Notes: generated by a model from the sequence alone, not told the origin. A stretch of 64,000 bases of DNA from Tretioscincus oriximinensis (GCA_022410635.1 JAJVDF010000251.1:1617830-1681829); one strand, 5' to 3'. Numbered from the stretch's first letter, positions 11,641 to 24,442 are shown. Program-made: numbers and translations.

Positions 11641-12340
11641 ATATATCCGAGTATAAGTTGACCTGGGCACTGAATATTACCACAAAAATTGGGAAAACTT
11701 ATTGACTCGAGTACAAGCTTAAGTGGAAAATGAAGTAGGGGAGGATGAAGGAAAGAAAGGAACCCAACACTTCCCCTGCACTAATCCAAGATGCCCACCA
11801 TCACCTGGGGCCTGCAGCCTCATATGGTGCCACACAGTCCTCAGGGCCACATGCTGGAGGCCCTTGAGGTCCCCTTGGCGTCCGCTTCTTGGGATGATCA
11901 TCCAAGGCCAGGATGATCAGGAACACATAAAGGATGCCAGCAGCAGAGAGGCTTTGGTACTACATCGTCCTCGCCTTGCTGGATAGATATGAGATGATGA
12001 TTACCTCCACTGTTGCCACACTCTCTTCTAGCACCTGCGCACTGGGGATGCTACTGAAATCCACCTCAGGCATTGGTTCAGAGACAGGCGGCAAAGGCAG
12101 CAGAAGCCGCCCACGTACAACTGTGCAGGCTTGAGGAGGGAAGACCTTAAAGCCTGCTAGGAATTGTAGTCCCACTTNTGGCTGGGGGGAAAAGGCGAGG
12201 ATGTAGTAGGCTGAGGCAGTTCCGGGGGAGTGGAAGAGATTGGAGAACATCCACATCCACCCGAGTATAAGCCGAGGGGGGCTTTTTCCAGCATTAAAAA
12301 TGGGCTGAAAAACTAGGCTTATACACGAGTATATACAGTA
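11641..12340. mobile_element. Non-autonomous DNA element with GAGTATAAG-type ends
   Basis: The left end has CCGAGTATAAGTTGACC and, about 65 bp in, CTCGAGTACAAGC. The right end has CCCGAGTATAAGCCGAGG and, about 65 bp further, CTTATACACGAGTATATAC. The two ends are thus inverted versions of the same double-motif arrangement. I recognise this motif as a common interspersed element in lizard genomes but cannot name its superfamily with confidence. The interior (about 11720-12280) is clearly more GC-rich than the surroundings and carries overlapping reading frames up to 127 codons with no recognised domain. Confidence 0.65.
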
Positions 12341-15300
12341 CACTGTAAATTATGCACTGGGCAATCTATCCCAAACTGGGATTGATGACTTGTGATCTAC
12401 AACAAGTTTATCCATACTGGGACATCCTGTTCTGTACTGTCCCTGCATTGGTTGTAAAACTCTGGAGCTTGCACAGGTGCTTTTGAACCATACTGTGTAT
12501 TGCACCCTGTGATAGACTGAATTATGGAGATGTATTGTCTGTATACCACTATAGTCTACTAAAAAGTAGATTATACCAGGACCTCAAAAAATAAACCTAC
12601 TGGTACATCATATCAGGATCCCATTTTTAGCATCCTAGTCTAATTTATATTATGCCTTGTATGAGTGAAATGTATTAGGAGGGGATGGAGGCCCTTTCTG
12701 GTACACTCTAGGATGTGGATGAAAGAGGTCCAAATGCATGTATCGAAAGACCTATTTTTGAAACATGCTTTATCTTTGTAAACAGGAGAGCTATACTTAA
12801 AAATGAAAACAGGAAGCAATGAATGAAAAGAAACAAGAGCCTCAAGGACAAAATAGAAGACCGAAAGACAACTAACCAGAAATGTATTGTATTATAGGAA
12901 TTTTATGAAAAAAAACCCTATAAACATTTTGAGGAGTTTACAAAGTGAAAAACTTTTGATTCCTCCCCCCCCCCATTTCTCTCCCCCCCCCCCCACACAC
13001 ACCAGTACTGATAGCTTTAATTCTTTTCAGATATGCCATGCCTTGGGGACATGTTATTAGCAATCGGGGTCTGACCTGCACAAAGGTAACAATCTAGAGG
13101 ACATGATGATGTTCCGATTGCAACTTGTTTATGACAGCCAATGTTTCATGATGTCACTGCAGTGCCAGAGGCAATCTGTTCGCATACTACCTTAGATGTT
13201 CTGAGATGCCCTAGATAAGGCACAAAAAAAATGAAAAAGGATTAAGATGTGAAAATGGCACTGTGTCCACTATAAAATTTTATTTGTGGAATTTTTGTAC
13301 AAACTACAAAGTCACACTGATTGCTTAAAAATCCACTTAAGGGGTTCAAAGAATGCTAGAAAATAAACAAATTAACAGACCACCATGCAGGCATAGGAAG
13401 AAACCTTTTGTCTTGATATTGTGTGATGTCTTATTGTGATGGTATAGAAGCATATCAATGGTGATGTTTGCTTCCACAATACTTTTCTTTATTAATATAA
13501 TAGTTCTGCTTGGGTGGATTAATAACTTCTTCACTCCATGAATATGAAATCAAGAGAAAAGGAGGGTTGAATTGTCCCTATAAATTCAGCCACCCTTGAT
13601 GCTCATAATATGTGTCAGTGGATAAACAGTTTCATTCCAATTCCATGTTCTACACACAGGATTCGTGAAGAGCAAAGGAGTCAATTAAGTTCACGGTACT
13701 GTTTGCTTGTGATATACACTACACCAAAGAAGACACACAATAATGCATCCATGTTTCATTCATTAACTTCAGTATTTAGACTAGGTTTTAATTGGTCCAG
13801 AAATTAAGGAATCACAACAGCACAGATGGGAGCAATTTGGTTCACATTTGAGTTATAAATCAACTAACAATTGATGATCTGATTGGCATCGGTAACTTGT
13901 CAGTTATCCTATTTCTATGACAATTGAAGAACAGAAGACTGGCATGTGCACACACATACAAAGTATCCATCCTTGTGTTAGCTGGTGTGTCTGATCAGAG
14001 AACATTGCTTCTTTAGATGGGTTGTACTTGCAGAAATACTCTGTCCAGCACATTCCTACATTAGCTACATGCTATGTTGAAAAATGCATGCTGAAAAATA
14101 TTCAGGTGGACTAAACATTGTAATATACCAGAACTGTTAGGTTTATTTAATTTATTTTAGCTGTTTTCATAGTGATGTTATTGTAATCCAACCTAAAATC
14201 TTCAAGTATAAAGGTAAATTAAAGGTATAAGTCCATCCATGGTTTTTAAAGCAAATTGAAATATAATTTTTGCGCCTTCCTTTCTCAGCACAGTGAATCT
14301 CTGTGCTATCATTGCATCACTGAATCTATTTCTCCGAATGCTAAAGGAATAAAAATTGTAGAGCTTCTAGGACACAAAATCCTAGCACACTAGTCTAATG
14401 TTACCATAGAGAAGGCTCAATTTCTTTTGAAGTAGATGTAGATTTTTAAGTCACGCCATGTCTTGACCTAGGATTGTAATGGCCAGTTTACTCATATGAC
14501 CTAAAGGGTTTCCTTGCTGAAACTAGGACATTATTAGAAAATGATGGGATTAATTTTCATGGCTAAATTAATATGGAATGTAATGGAAACAGAATGGGAA
14601 CATGATAACCCAAATTAATAATTTATCAAATAAATGTCTTCTTTTTCAATTTGTAACATTTATAATCCTCACCTTTCATCTGGAGGTCCTGGGGGTGAGT
14701 TACAATTTACAACATATGATAAAATAAATACTAAAGTTTTCTATAAAGATGGTATTTACATCAGGCTGAATCTGTCCCACAAGTTCATGTAAGTTCAGCA
14801 ATCCACTCAATAAAAAGGCCCAAAATCTCAGATTTTCCAGCCACCACTGTTTGTCCGATTAATATCCGACTTCTCTAAAATCAGAAAAATAGCCTTCCTG
14901 GGCTTTCCAATATGAGAAAATGATAATTCTTGCTTGATGTAAAGTTTTAAGAGAATGGTGGGAATTGTAGTAAAGTAACTGAAGCAATGACTTATGGGAC
15001 ATGTGATGACATGAGAATAAAAGGAAATGTAATGGGGAAAACAATATGGAAAATTGAAGGTAGGTGGGGCAGAATCGCAAAGGAGTTTTTCCAGATTTAA
15101 AATAAATAGCGAAACAAAACATCTGTGTGTGGGGGGGGCATTCTAAGATTTTAAATATTCTGCTTTCCTCTCACCTGTCTCAATAATTCACCAGGGCAAA
15201 ATGTACGACTTTTCTTATTCCATTTTATTGCAATTTATATCCCAGAATAGGGAGCATGACTACATTCTGTTGCAAACTATGTCATGCACTGCCTAGGGTT

Positions 15301-16205
15301 TGTTCTTTGTTAACAGGCAAACAGTAAGGCCCAATTTTGAGACTGGTCTAAAAGCTTAGTGCAGAAAAGGGCCATGGAGGAATTGCTTTTTTCTAAAGAT
15401 CTTTTCTTTTTTCTACCTCTAGAATCAAATATTTTCAGGGGATTCAAAACTATTATAGACCTTATCAACACTGAAATTTTCTAAAGTTTTCAACATAAAC
15501 ATCTGCTTTATTTTTTAGGATTCATTTCATTGAAAAAGGCAGTGCAGACATCAGGATAAAAGTCTGAAATGCCAATACTTTTTTGTTGCTTAGATTATTT
15601 GCTGCATTTCTGAGTCCTTTTTTGAACAAAGTTCTAAGTGCTAATTTTAATACTGCAGGTGGATTTGTTTTTCTTTTAATTCCAGCAGGGCCAACTGATT
15701 AATTGTTTTAATTTTAAATTGGAGAGGTAATATCTGACTCCTGGCTCCCTTGTGCACTTTCATTCTAACATACTCACCCAGCACAGATAACTCACATTTT
15801 CTATTTATTGAATTATTTTGGCACTCCTGTACAAGCATATACTTCACTGTTTAATTCCTGCCAGAGATTTTGTCATTTCATATTTACACCAAAGATGGCT
15901 AAAGCTACGTTTCACCAACAGTTACTAAACCAGTAAACCAAAGGTTTTTCGTTGGTTACCTTGGACTGATAACTACTCACTGAAATTGTAAAATCGGGCA
16001 AAAAGGACAAAACCCATCACAAAAATGGCATTACCATTAGGCCTGTATTGTATGTGTTACAGGAACACACTGTAGGTAGTTAAGAAAAAGATTCAAAACC
16101 ATCTGAGAGGTAACACCTACATGCTTGTGCACCTAATTGACATTACAGAATGGAAAACGTCCTTACAAAGGTTCTGATGGTGTTCATATGCTACAGTACT
16201 TCCTC
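12341..16205. other. Unique AT-rich sequence, no gene recognised
   Basis: Contains only short reading frames (up to 87 codons) and low-complexity tracts. A small hairpin around 12551-12577 pairs TAGTCTACT with AGTAGATTA across AAAA. No interspersed repeat could be recognised by eye. Confidence 0.5.
12963..13003. repeat. Interrupted poly-C tract with short AC run
   Basis: Two long C homopolymer runs separated by a short ATTTCTCT spacer, followed by ACACACAC. Length in the assembly is likely unreliable because such homopolymers are error-prone. Confidence 0.85.
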
Positions 16206-16208
16206 TAA

Positions 16209-16669
16209 GAGCCTTTTCTCACTTTGACTGGGGAATAATCCAAGCAAATAATAGGGCTAATTGTTTTGCTCCAAAGGCCATTCTTTAATCACAATCAATC
16301 ATACTCTGGAAACATTCCTGCAGAAAGCGTATTCGCTGAATTCTGTCCCAAATGTCACCTGACGTGTTTTCATCCAATCACAAAGAAAGGGGTGGAGTCA
16401 GGCATGTCGAACACACAAAAGTCTGGAATACAGGGTGGCTAGTTAACAGACACGCTTGATATTTTTAAAGGCTTTTTATACAGGAAAGGTAATTAGTCTA
16501 GCTAATTGTCTGGTCACCTCTTGGGATACAGCGTTGCGCTTCCTGTTGCTGAGTAAGGTACAGGAATACTAGAGCCTAGGAAACAGTGAAAGGATGAAAA
16601 AATCTCCCCAGACAATAGATGGGAATAGTTCCCAGAGACCATTCTCTGAAGGTAAGTGTGAAAATGCCC
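16209..16669 (+). mobile_element. Harbinger-like MITE, copy 2, with TAA duplication
   Basis: The left end GAGCCTTTTCTCACTTTGAC and the reverse complement of the right end (GGGCATTTTCACACTTACCT) are terminal inverted repeats. Both continue into a GAATAATC or GAATGGTC block. The trinucleotide TAA flanks both sides (16206-16208 and 16670-16672). TWA duplications with GGGC-type tips are characteristic of PIF/Harbinger transposons, which is the basis for the class. Non-coding, about 460 bp. Confidence 0.7.
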
Positions 16670-16672
16670 TAA

Positions 16673-18485
16673 GTCGTTCTTGAGATGCCTTTTATAATGA
16701 TTGGCGATGCAGCTTTAATCAGCATGCCTTTGCTGCCATAGCCATTCCAGGACAACAAATAATAGTTTCCAAATCAGGATCTTAGCAGATTTGGAGGAAG
16801 GCTGTGGATTTACCTACTTGAATAAATTTGCGACAATAGGCTAGACAAGTCATAGCTTCCCATGCAGTGTGCACCAGGACTAATTATTCCATCATGCAAA
16901 TGAAATATTGATTTCCCTCCCTTCTTTGTTGGTTTTTCCTACAACTGCCAGTAAGCAGATGCATTATTCATATTGATGATTTATCTGTATTAGATCTATA
17001 CCAGAAGATAGAATCTATTGAAATTCAGGGGTTTGATGGTCTTCATAAGAAGATGGTGTGAAAGCTTAAGATGACAACTCCATGAAACCTATGATATTAA
17101 TAATATGCTGGTGAATCAACTATATTGCTCTGTCCTGCATGATGCCATGACATAACAAAGAAATGGTAAAATATTAAAATTATACAAAAGAAAACAATAT
17201 GTCCAATTTTTCAAACTTTCCTAAGAATCACAGAGTATTGAATGAGGCTTACCTTTTATATGTGGCAATATACTCTTTTACCCTTTAATGATGTTGGTGA
17301 AGATTTTGAGATACATATTGAATTGGGTTTATTGAGCAGATGCAAATCTTGGGCGATTAGATTTTAACCTGATTTCTAGTTCATTTGACCATCCTCAAAG
17401 CAGACAGCTGCAGAGGAAGATAGATTAGAGATAGGCTAATAGATTTTCTTCTGTGTTTCCTACTGTCATCTCATTAATCAATTTCTCTGGCAAGTTCATT
17501 TGTATATAGTGCAACTGAAAAAAACCCCCACAACCCACGAAGTATCCAGAGTGATTTGTGCCATTTTGAATCCTTAATTCAAACAGGACATCAGATAACA
17601 TCTCCTTGAGCATTACTGTTGTGCTACTGCAATGGGCAATTAATTACTCTCTATTTAATCTCTGGCGAAGCAGTTGCTGAGCCACAGAGACAAATTTTCT
17701 ACATGTCTGCCAGGAAGACAGAAGTCGTTCCGAATGCTGAATACAGTCAGATATAGCAAGCTCCTCCAACTTACAGAAGATGAAAGTTTCAGGGCAAGAA
17801 AACAGAGGCAAATAGCAATGAAAAGAAAGCTCCAGAAAGGTTTCAGCATATGCTCAGTATGATAAACTCAAGTATCTTTGCAAGACTTAAAGGATCTGGG
17901 ATTTTGTTGGCTTCAGGCTCTTCACTTGATTGTTTTCCTATGTTTCGTTTCATTTCATTAAATTCCTCTCAAATATAATGTGATTACGCACACTGGGACA
18001 ATTGTGCAATACAAAATACATCTATAAATAGCAACATTGTAGTCAAAGGCACAATAGTGATTTATAAAACATTTGGCTAATTTATAGATTCTATCTTACT
18101 TTTTAAATAATTTCTTATTTTTCTAATACCTTCTCTTTTAAAGTAATTCCAAATTAACAGGACTAAAACCTGTTGAATCCTATTATTTATCCTACTAATA
18201 TTTTTATGCCCATAACTTTGTTTACCCTATTTAACCAGTGATAATATTAACTAATAGGAATCAGCAGATTTCAATTTTGAGTATTTTCTCTAATCACATT
18301 TTCCAAATTCCTAAAACCAAGATCTTCCTAAACAACTTTTGTGCCACTTTTCTTTGATATGAAACATATTCATCCAGAAAGAATGTCCACTCTTTTTATA
18401 CCATTCCTTTAAAATAGTTTATTCACATTTTTTCAATTCTTTGGTAATAACAAGTTAGCGGAAATCAATCACACCTTTTTTGTTA
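16673..18485. other. No gene or repeat recognised
   Basis: AT-rich. Short frames on both strands at 17425-17862 overlap one another and lack recognisable domains. No transposon end was recognised. Confidence 0.5.
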
Positions 18486-18489
18486 TTAA

Positions 18490-20773
18490 GGCTGTGTGCA
18501 CGTGACGACTAAAAAAAAAATANAAAGCTATAATCTGAAATATAGCAATTGCGTGTCTGTGCACATCAAATGTGTATATCCTGTGACCGGTGCCCCAACT
18601 CCGTAATATCGCTCAATGATCCCATGACAGTACAGTCTGATAATTTTTTTTAACTCACAACCACCAATAGAAACAACTGCCGTGTTCTCGCTTGTTTTAA
18701 CACCTCACCTCGGATTTGTACACATGCATACACTCGTGCGAGTACAGGGGTTAGAACATAAGAAGAGCCTTACTGGTTCAGGCCACAGCCTATATAGTCC
18801 AGCATTCTGTGTCACACAGAGGCCCACCAGATGCACCTGGGCAGTCTGAACAGAGGAAAGCAAAATATGCACCTGTTCATGACTCCCTGTAAGTGGAATT
18901 TCAGGAGTACTGCCTGTTGCTCCATCCCAGAGGCAACATCCAGACATCCATCCTAGTACCCATTTATACTCTTGTTGTCCATATACCTGTCTAGTCCTGT
19001 CTTGAAGCTATCCAAGTTGTTAGCTACCACCACCTCTTCAGGAAGTAAATTCCACAGGCCGATGACCCTCTGGGTGAAAAAATACTTTCCTTTGTTTGTT
19101 CTCTCTTTTCTGCCCATCAGTTTTAAGGAATGCCTCTGGTCCTAGTGTTGTGTAATAGAGAAAACATTTTTCTCTACTCACTCTATCCATCCCATGCATG
19201 ATTTTGTACACTTCAATCAGATCACCTCTCAAACGTCACCTTTCGAGGCTGAAGAGGCCCAGATGTTGCAGCCTGACTTCATAAGGCAGGTGCTCCAGAC
19301 CCTTGATCATTCTTATTGCCCTTTTCTGAACCTTATCTAGTTCCACAATATCCCTCTTGGGATGTGGTCATCAGAACTGAACACAGTATTCCAAATGTGG
19401 CTTCACCACAGATTTATAAAGAGGCAAAACAACATTTGCTGACCTATTTTCAATTCCTTTCCTAATTATCCCCAACATGGAATTTGGCTTTTTTGCTGCT
19501 GCTGCTGCACACTGGGTTGATATCTGTATCGAATTGTCCACCAACACCCCAAGATCGTTTTCTTGCTTGGTTATAGAAAGCTTGGTTCCCATCAGGTGGT
19601 AGGAGTTTTTGGGGTCTTTGCCCCAATGTGCATGACCTTGCACTTGCTTAAATTGAAGTGCATTTGCCACTTAGATGCCCACTCACCCAATTTCAATAGA
19701 TCACTCTGGGGTGCCTTACAATCATTTTCAGTTTTCACTACCCTTAACAGTTTAGTGTCGTCAGCAAACTTGGCTACTTCACTATTTACCTCGGCATCCA
19801 GATCTTTTAAAAATATATTGAAAAGGTCCCAATACAGACCCCTGGGGTACCCCACTTCTTACCTCTTTCCACTCAGAAAACTGTCCATTTATTACTACCC
19901 TCTATTTTCTATCCTTTAGCCAGTTTCCAATCCAGGACAAAGTCTGTCCTCTTGTACCATGAGTGTGGAGCTTTTTTAGGAGCCTTTGATGGAATTTATC
20001 AAAAGCCTTCTGAAAATCTAGATAGACAATATCAACTGCATCCCTTTTATCTACATGTTTGTTAACACTCTCAAAGAATTCTAGCATGTTAGTAAGGCAT
20101 GATTTACCTTTGCAGAAGACATGCTGAGTTTCATTCAACAATGCGTGCTTCTCCATGTGTTTAGTAATTTTGTCCTTAATTATGGTTTCCAACACTTTAC
20201 ATGGAACTGATGTTAAACTGACGGGTCTATAATTTCCAGGATCACCCCAGGATCCTTTTTTGAAGATTGATGTTACATTAGCTACCCTCCAAGCTACTGG
20301 TCCTATGCCTGATCTTAAGGAAAGATTAAATATTTTGGTTAGAAGTTCAGCAATTTCACATTTGAGTTCTTTAAGATTTATTAATGATCAGCTTAGTAAG
20401 GCTAGCAAGGACCTCCTTCCTTGTTATGTCAATCCAGTTTAATTCCTCTGGTGTTCTTTCTGGTGTGTTTATGCCCTTTTGTCCATTGCTTTCTAGTGGT
20501 ACGACTGCTTTCCTGGTGAAATACATTTATTTCTGATGTATTTTTAAAAGTCCTTTTCATTTCTTTTAATATTCTTTGCAAGGTGCTCCTCAAAGTTTTT
20601 CTTTGCATCCGTTCCGGGTTTCCTGGAACGATGTCTGAATATCTGAGCAATAGTTTATTCCGCAATAAACGGCATTTATTGTGGATTCACTACTGAAAAG
20701 AGCTTAATATGTGTGCCTGAGACTTCCTGAATACGCTCCAAACGAGGTAGAAAATAGCTGTATGCACACAGCC
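18490..20773. mobile_element. TTAA-flanked DNA transposon split by a CR1 insertion
   Basis: The left tip GGCTGTGTGCACGTGAC (18490) and the right tip, which reads GGCTGTGTGCATACAGC on the minus strand (ending 20773), are inverted repeats. The left tip is preceded by TTAA and the right tip followed by TTAC, suggesting a TTAA duplication with one change, as made by piggyBac-type transposases. The segment just right of the CR1 (about 20655-20690, TTTATTCCGCA to TTTATTGTGGA) resembles the middle of the MITE at 10167. The non-CR1 part is about 400 bp and has no transposase. Confidence 0.6.
18753..20630 (-). mobile_element. CR1 LINE, 5' truncated, ORF2 pseudogenised
   Basis: The largest retrotransposon piece in the window (about 1.9 kb), encoding the C-terminal part of CR1 ORF2 on the minus strand. 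Visible reverse transcriptase features are VYLDFQKAFDK (motif A region, about 19985-20030) and FADDTKL (the catalytic aspartates, about 19752-19775). Downstream are DLGVLVDNSIQIS and LYKSVVKPHLEYC, and then the 3' UTR ending GGCTCTTCTTATGTTC. The upstream end reads EEHLAKNIKRNEKDF-like sequence near 20560-20620. The frame is broken several times, so it is inactive. It sits inside the TTAA-flanked element. Confidence 0.9.
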
Positions 20774-21656
20774 TTACTTTAAATATTGTCAATAATGACA
20801 ATTCTAGATTGATTTCTAAAGATTTATGATTTCCTATACAAGTAGTTCTTGCTGTCTGAGTTCCCAGGTCATGAGTCTGTATCTTTGCAAGCTTGAACTT
20901 AACACGCCTTTTATAGATAATTTCAACAGCAACGTTGGTTCTTACTACAGACTGTACAACAGTTGGATCTCCAAAAAATGTCAATAAAGAAGTGATATAT
21001 GTCCAATACATGTTAAACATAGAAATATGAATATTTTGGTATCTTCAAAACCTTATAATAAAAAATTATAATATTCTCTAAATTATATTGTTTCAATATA
21101 TCCTAAAAGTAATTTGACACAGACTTTTTAAGCCTTGAAGATATCTTGTTTTTATTAAGGTGATATTATANGAAGGATACTGTAGACTCATTTCCATCAA
21201 ACTAACAACATTGCATATTGAGTCTCTTTTTTGTTTAATTTATTAATAAGGGAAATATAATTTATGTATTGGTTCTGCTGCTTCTCAAACCAAGTTTGGA
21301 ATCGAATATCCATTTTGTGACAGTTGATCATTTAGGTAAACTGGAAGCAATTGTAATGTGTTTGAATGGTTTGAAGTCCTCGTTCTCCTTTTTTAAAAAT
21401 TGTCTTGATATATAGTTTTAGGTAGTCATGGGTCCTGAGCATACAAGGATCTTCAAGATGGCTCAGTTATATACAATAATGGAGCTTCCCGGGAAAAGCT
21501 CCCTTGTCCCAAATTTCTTGAGAAGACACGAGCCAGNCAGAACTGCAGATTCCATCCGGCTGACATGTGCAGCTATCAACTTCCTAGTTCTTCTCTCGCC
21601 TACTTATCCAACTTTGTTGGATCTACATTTCAGGAAAATTAATGAGTACCCGCACT
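20774..21656. other. No gene or repeat recognised
   Basis: AT-rich. A 114-codon minus-strand frame at 20676-21020 begins in unique DNA and runs into the DNA transposon end, which argues against it being a gene. Confidence 0.5.
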
Positions 21657-21775
21657 AATCTGGTGGGGAAGATAGATGTAAGCCTTTGGACAAAAGATAA
21701 CTTTATAAGCTGCTCTGAGTCCTTTCAGGTGAGAAGGGTGGAGTATAAAAACCACGTTCTCCTTTCCTCTTCCTT
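21657..21775 (+). mobile_element. SINE 3' end, Sauria-SINE-like
   Basis: Reads ATCTGGTGGGGAAGATAG, TGTAAGCCTTTGGAC, AAGCTGCTCTGAGTCCTTTC, GGTGAGAAGGGTGGAGTATA and a degenerate TTCTCCTTT tail. It is the plus-strand version of the elements at 96 and 7829. Confidence 0.6.
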
Positions 21776-22153
21776 CCAAGCTTAGCTATGCCATTTTGTT
21801 ATGAATTCTTTAATATTTCTTTAAGTGGTTCCCCAAATTGCATATCTTCTTTAGCAAGTTCATTAATAACTCAAATATAAGAATGTTAAATGCCTTAGAA
21901 ACATCACAATTCAGAATGGTTAAAGGCTTTTTATTAGTTATGCCATCACATGGGATATGAAATGTTACTGTAAGTAGCTCATAAATAAATTTATTTGGTA
22001 AAAAATCATATTGATCTTTTCTTAAAGTTAATGAGACATCTTTTGACCCTTTGTGCTTTAGAATCCTGGCTGGCTGATTATATAGATCTATAAAAATATG
22101 GGTATGTAGTGTATTTGTTAGATTTGCATATAGGGGAATTGTAGCCCCTCTCA

Positions 22154-22414
22154 GTTTATTTATTTATTTATTTGTACTTATATCCCACCCTATACCCGAA
22201 GGTCTCAGGGCGGCCAACCATAGGGGGGGGCACACATAGCTTTTGTTGCTTTCTTCACAACAGACACCCTGTGGTGTAGGTGGGGCTGAGAGAGTTCAGA
22301 GAACTGTGACTGGCCCAAGGTCACCCAGCTGGCTTTCATGGAGGAGTGGGGAATCGAACCGGGAGACTACCAGCTGCAAGTCCAACACTCAACCACTACA
22401 CCAAACTGGCTCTG
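22154..22414 (-). mobile_element. tRNA-derived CORE-SINE, full length
   Basis: Minus-strand copy of the element at 2868. The head reads CAGAGCCAGTTTGGTGTAGT and the B box is intact (GGTTCGATTCC, at 22350-22360). The CORE block GGGTGACCTTGGGCCAGTCA, the GGGTGTCTGTTGTG block and a CCTTCGGGTATAGGGTGGGA tail follow, ending in (AAAT)n. It appears complete from head to tail. No target-site duplication was confidently found. Confidence 0.88.
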
Positions 22415-23119
22415 TTTAGAGGGATTACATGAAATAGCTTTGTTAAATGTAGAACCACCATCTCATGAAATGAAGACATGAACCTATCTGTAAAAGCTTT
22501 AGCATTTCATATCTTTTAACTTGGCAATGTGAGTTAAAATTTCCTGAGATGAGAAGGGGTCATTCATCAAATGCCTTCATTCCTCTGTCAGAGTGTTCAC
22601 TTTAGTTTTTATTATAAAATTTGTTTTAATAGTAGTGTCAACTGGTTAAAGAATTAGGTTTTATCACTGACATGAATGCATCAATCTTTTTATATTATCT
22701 TTATCTAATAAGTTATAATTTCTGTTTAATATTATTATATATTTTATTTTCCTAGGCAAGAATTCTAGAATTTTTACTTCCATGTATTCTGTAATCTTGT
22801 TTGGTATATATATTTAAGCTTTCTTACATTTGATGAGATCCACCACTTTGTAATTCCCTATACTTCACTTCCAATGCTTTCACATTTATTGTAGATTTTT
22901 TTTTATTGTGAACAAGTTCATAGTTGTATAAATTATTCTCTTTCTTCCTACAATCTTTTAAAATAAAAGGCTCTATATATGCAACACACCCTTAGAAAGG
23001 CTGCTTTCACCATTTCAAAAATATTATACTCTGAACCCGCCTACCTTATTTATTTCAAAATAGTTTTAATAGCTCCTGTTTTCTGGTTTTTTTATTTCTT
23101 TGCTATCATTCTTTACAGG
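22415..23119. other. No gene or repeat recognised
   Basis: Strongly AT-rich sequence without convincing reading frames or identifiable repeats. Confidence 0.5.
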
Positions 23120-23280
23120 TAGGGTTGCTGTATTTTAAAAAAACAGAACAATTAGCTTTAATGGATATATAACAGAGCAAATTTTAACAGGTGCAACATA
23201 AAATGGCTGCAATATTTAATGAAATTTCATCTGTCCACACCTATTAAAACTTCAACCCTATTTTTTTAATGGCAACCCTA
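23120..23280. mobile_element. MITE with TAGGGTTGC ends
   Basis: TAGGGTTGC at 23120-23128 is matched by GCAACCCTA at 23272-23280, with the inverted repeat continuing imperfectly through a T/A-rich stretch. Length is 161 bp. The TA at each end may be the duplicated target, as for Tc1/mariner-type elements, but the class is not certain. Non-coding. Confidence 0.65.
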
Positions 23281-23679
23281 CTTACAAACTATGTCCATAT
23301 GATTTTGATTCAGTTCAGTATCTGCATAAATGGGAACATGTTAAGAGTGTAGCATATAGGTTCTGTATATGAGAGGAATATCGAGAATTATTTTGACAGC
23401 AAGTGAACGTATTATGTATACCTTGCAAATGTTGTCTTTATCATCTTCTGAAACCTCATTAGGGTTATGGCAACCCAATGACACCAGGAGGAACCGCATT
23501 TTTATCCTTGATCGCTAAAAGTGTTCTTATTTCCATTACTCGTGTTACAGGAAAGCCAATTATTTCTTTGTATATTGCTTAAGAAACTAGAGATCTATAC
23601 TGAGACAGACTGCTAAATAAACTAGTTCCATATTAAAAGTCTTGAATGCTCAAGGTAGAACTTTGGTAACTATCTAGCA

Positions 23680-23867
23680 CAGACCTGGGCAAGGGGCGGC
23701 CCGAGGGCCACATGCGGCCCTCCTACTGTCTCTGACCGGCCCGCCCCTCTTAGCTCAGAGTTATATACAGTATTGGGTAGAACTGAGTTAACTATATTAA
23801 TCCGGCCCTCTAAAACCACCCCAATTTCTCATGCGGCCCCTTGGGAAAAATTAATTGCCCACCCCTG
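23680..23867. mobile_element. Non-autonomous hAT element with 8-bp duplication
   Basis: The tips are CAGACCTGGGCAA and TTGCCCACCCCTG, inverted repeats with one or two differences. A perfect 8-bp target-site duplication, ATCTAGCA, lies at 23672-23679 and 23868-23875. CAG...CTG tips plus 8-bp duplications are diagnostic of hAT. The interior contains GCGGCCC and CGGCCC blocks seen in Charlie-type elements. Length 188 bp, no transposase. Confidence 0.93.
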
Positions 23868-24442
23868 ATCTAGCAGAAAAAGAAAGCTAACACTATTGAG
23901 TATTCTTTCCCTGGCAAGAGACAGTAAGATTCCTTTCCTCCCCCATTAATAAATACTCTATTCTGTTATGTAACAACAAGGAGAGTCTCACAGTTCTTCA
24001 TTTCTCTGACTGTTATTGTCACACTGGGCTCAAAATCAACCTGATTAGTGTGTAAGAGAGAAAAGGGGAAACCTGTGTATGCTACTTTTGATTTCTTTTA
24101 GGAAATTATGGATATATGTTTAAAAGTATATTTCAAAATGTATAATCCCACGAACGTTACAAATAAATAAGAATTTCATCATATATACATACACTATTTT
24201 TTGCATGTATGTTTTAAATCTTTATACATGTTTTGAGACCTGTGGACAGTGTGTGAAACCCATCTACATATATGTCACTGGACATCTCACGAGTACATGC
24301 TGGATTACAAATTCAGACTATGAAGACAGAATGCCTCACACCATTTAGAGTTGTGAAAGAAGAACCTGAACAATCTATCACAACTTATCAGCCATAAAAC
24401 ATGTGGTACTGAAGAAAATGATGGATGAGTACTATTTTGAAG

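Noticed and set aside
11960..12343. 127-codon minus-strand frame as a transposase
   Set aside because: No catalytic pattern or zinc finger seen; lies in the non-coding-looking interior of a non-autonomous element and contains an N.
20676..21020. 114-codon minus-strand frame as a gene or retroelement piece
   Set aside because: Its C-terminal part overlaps the TIR end of the element at 18490-20773, and no domain is recognisable in the rest.
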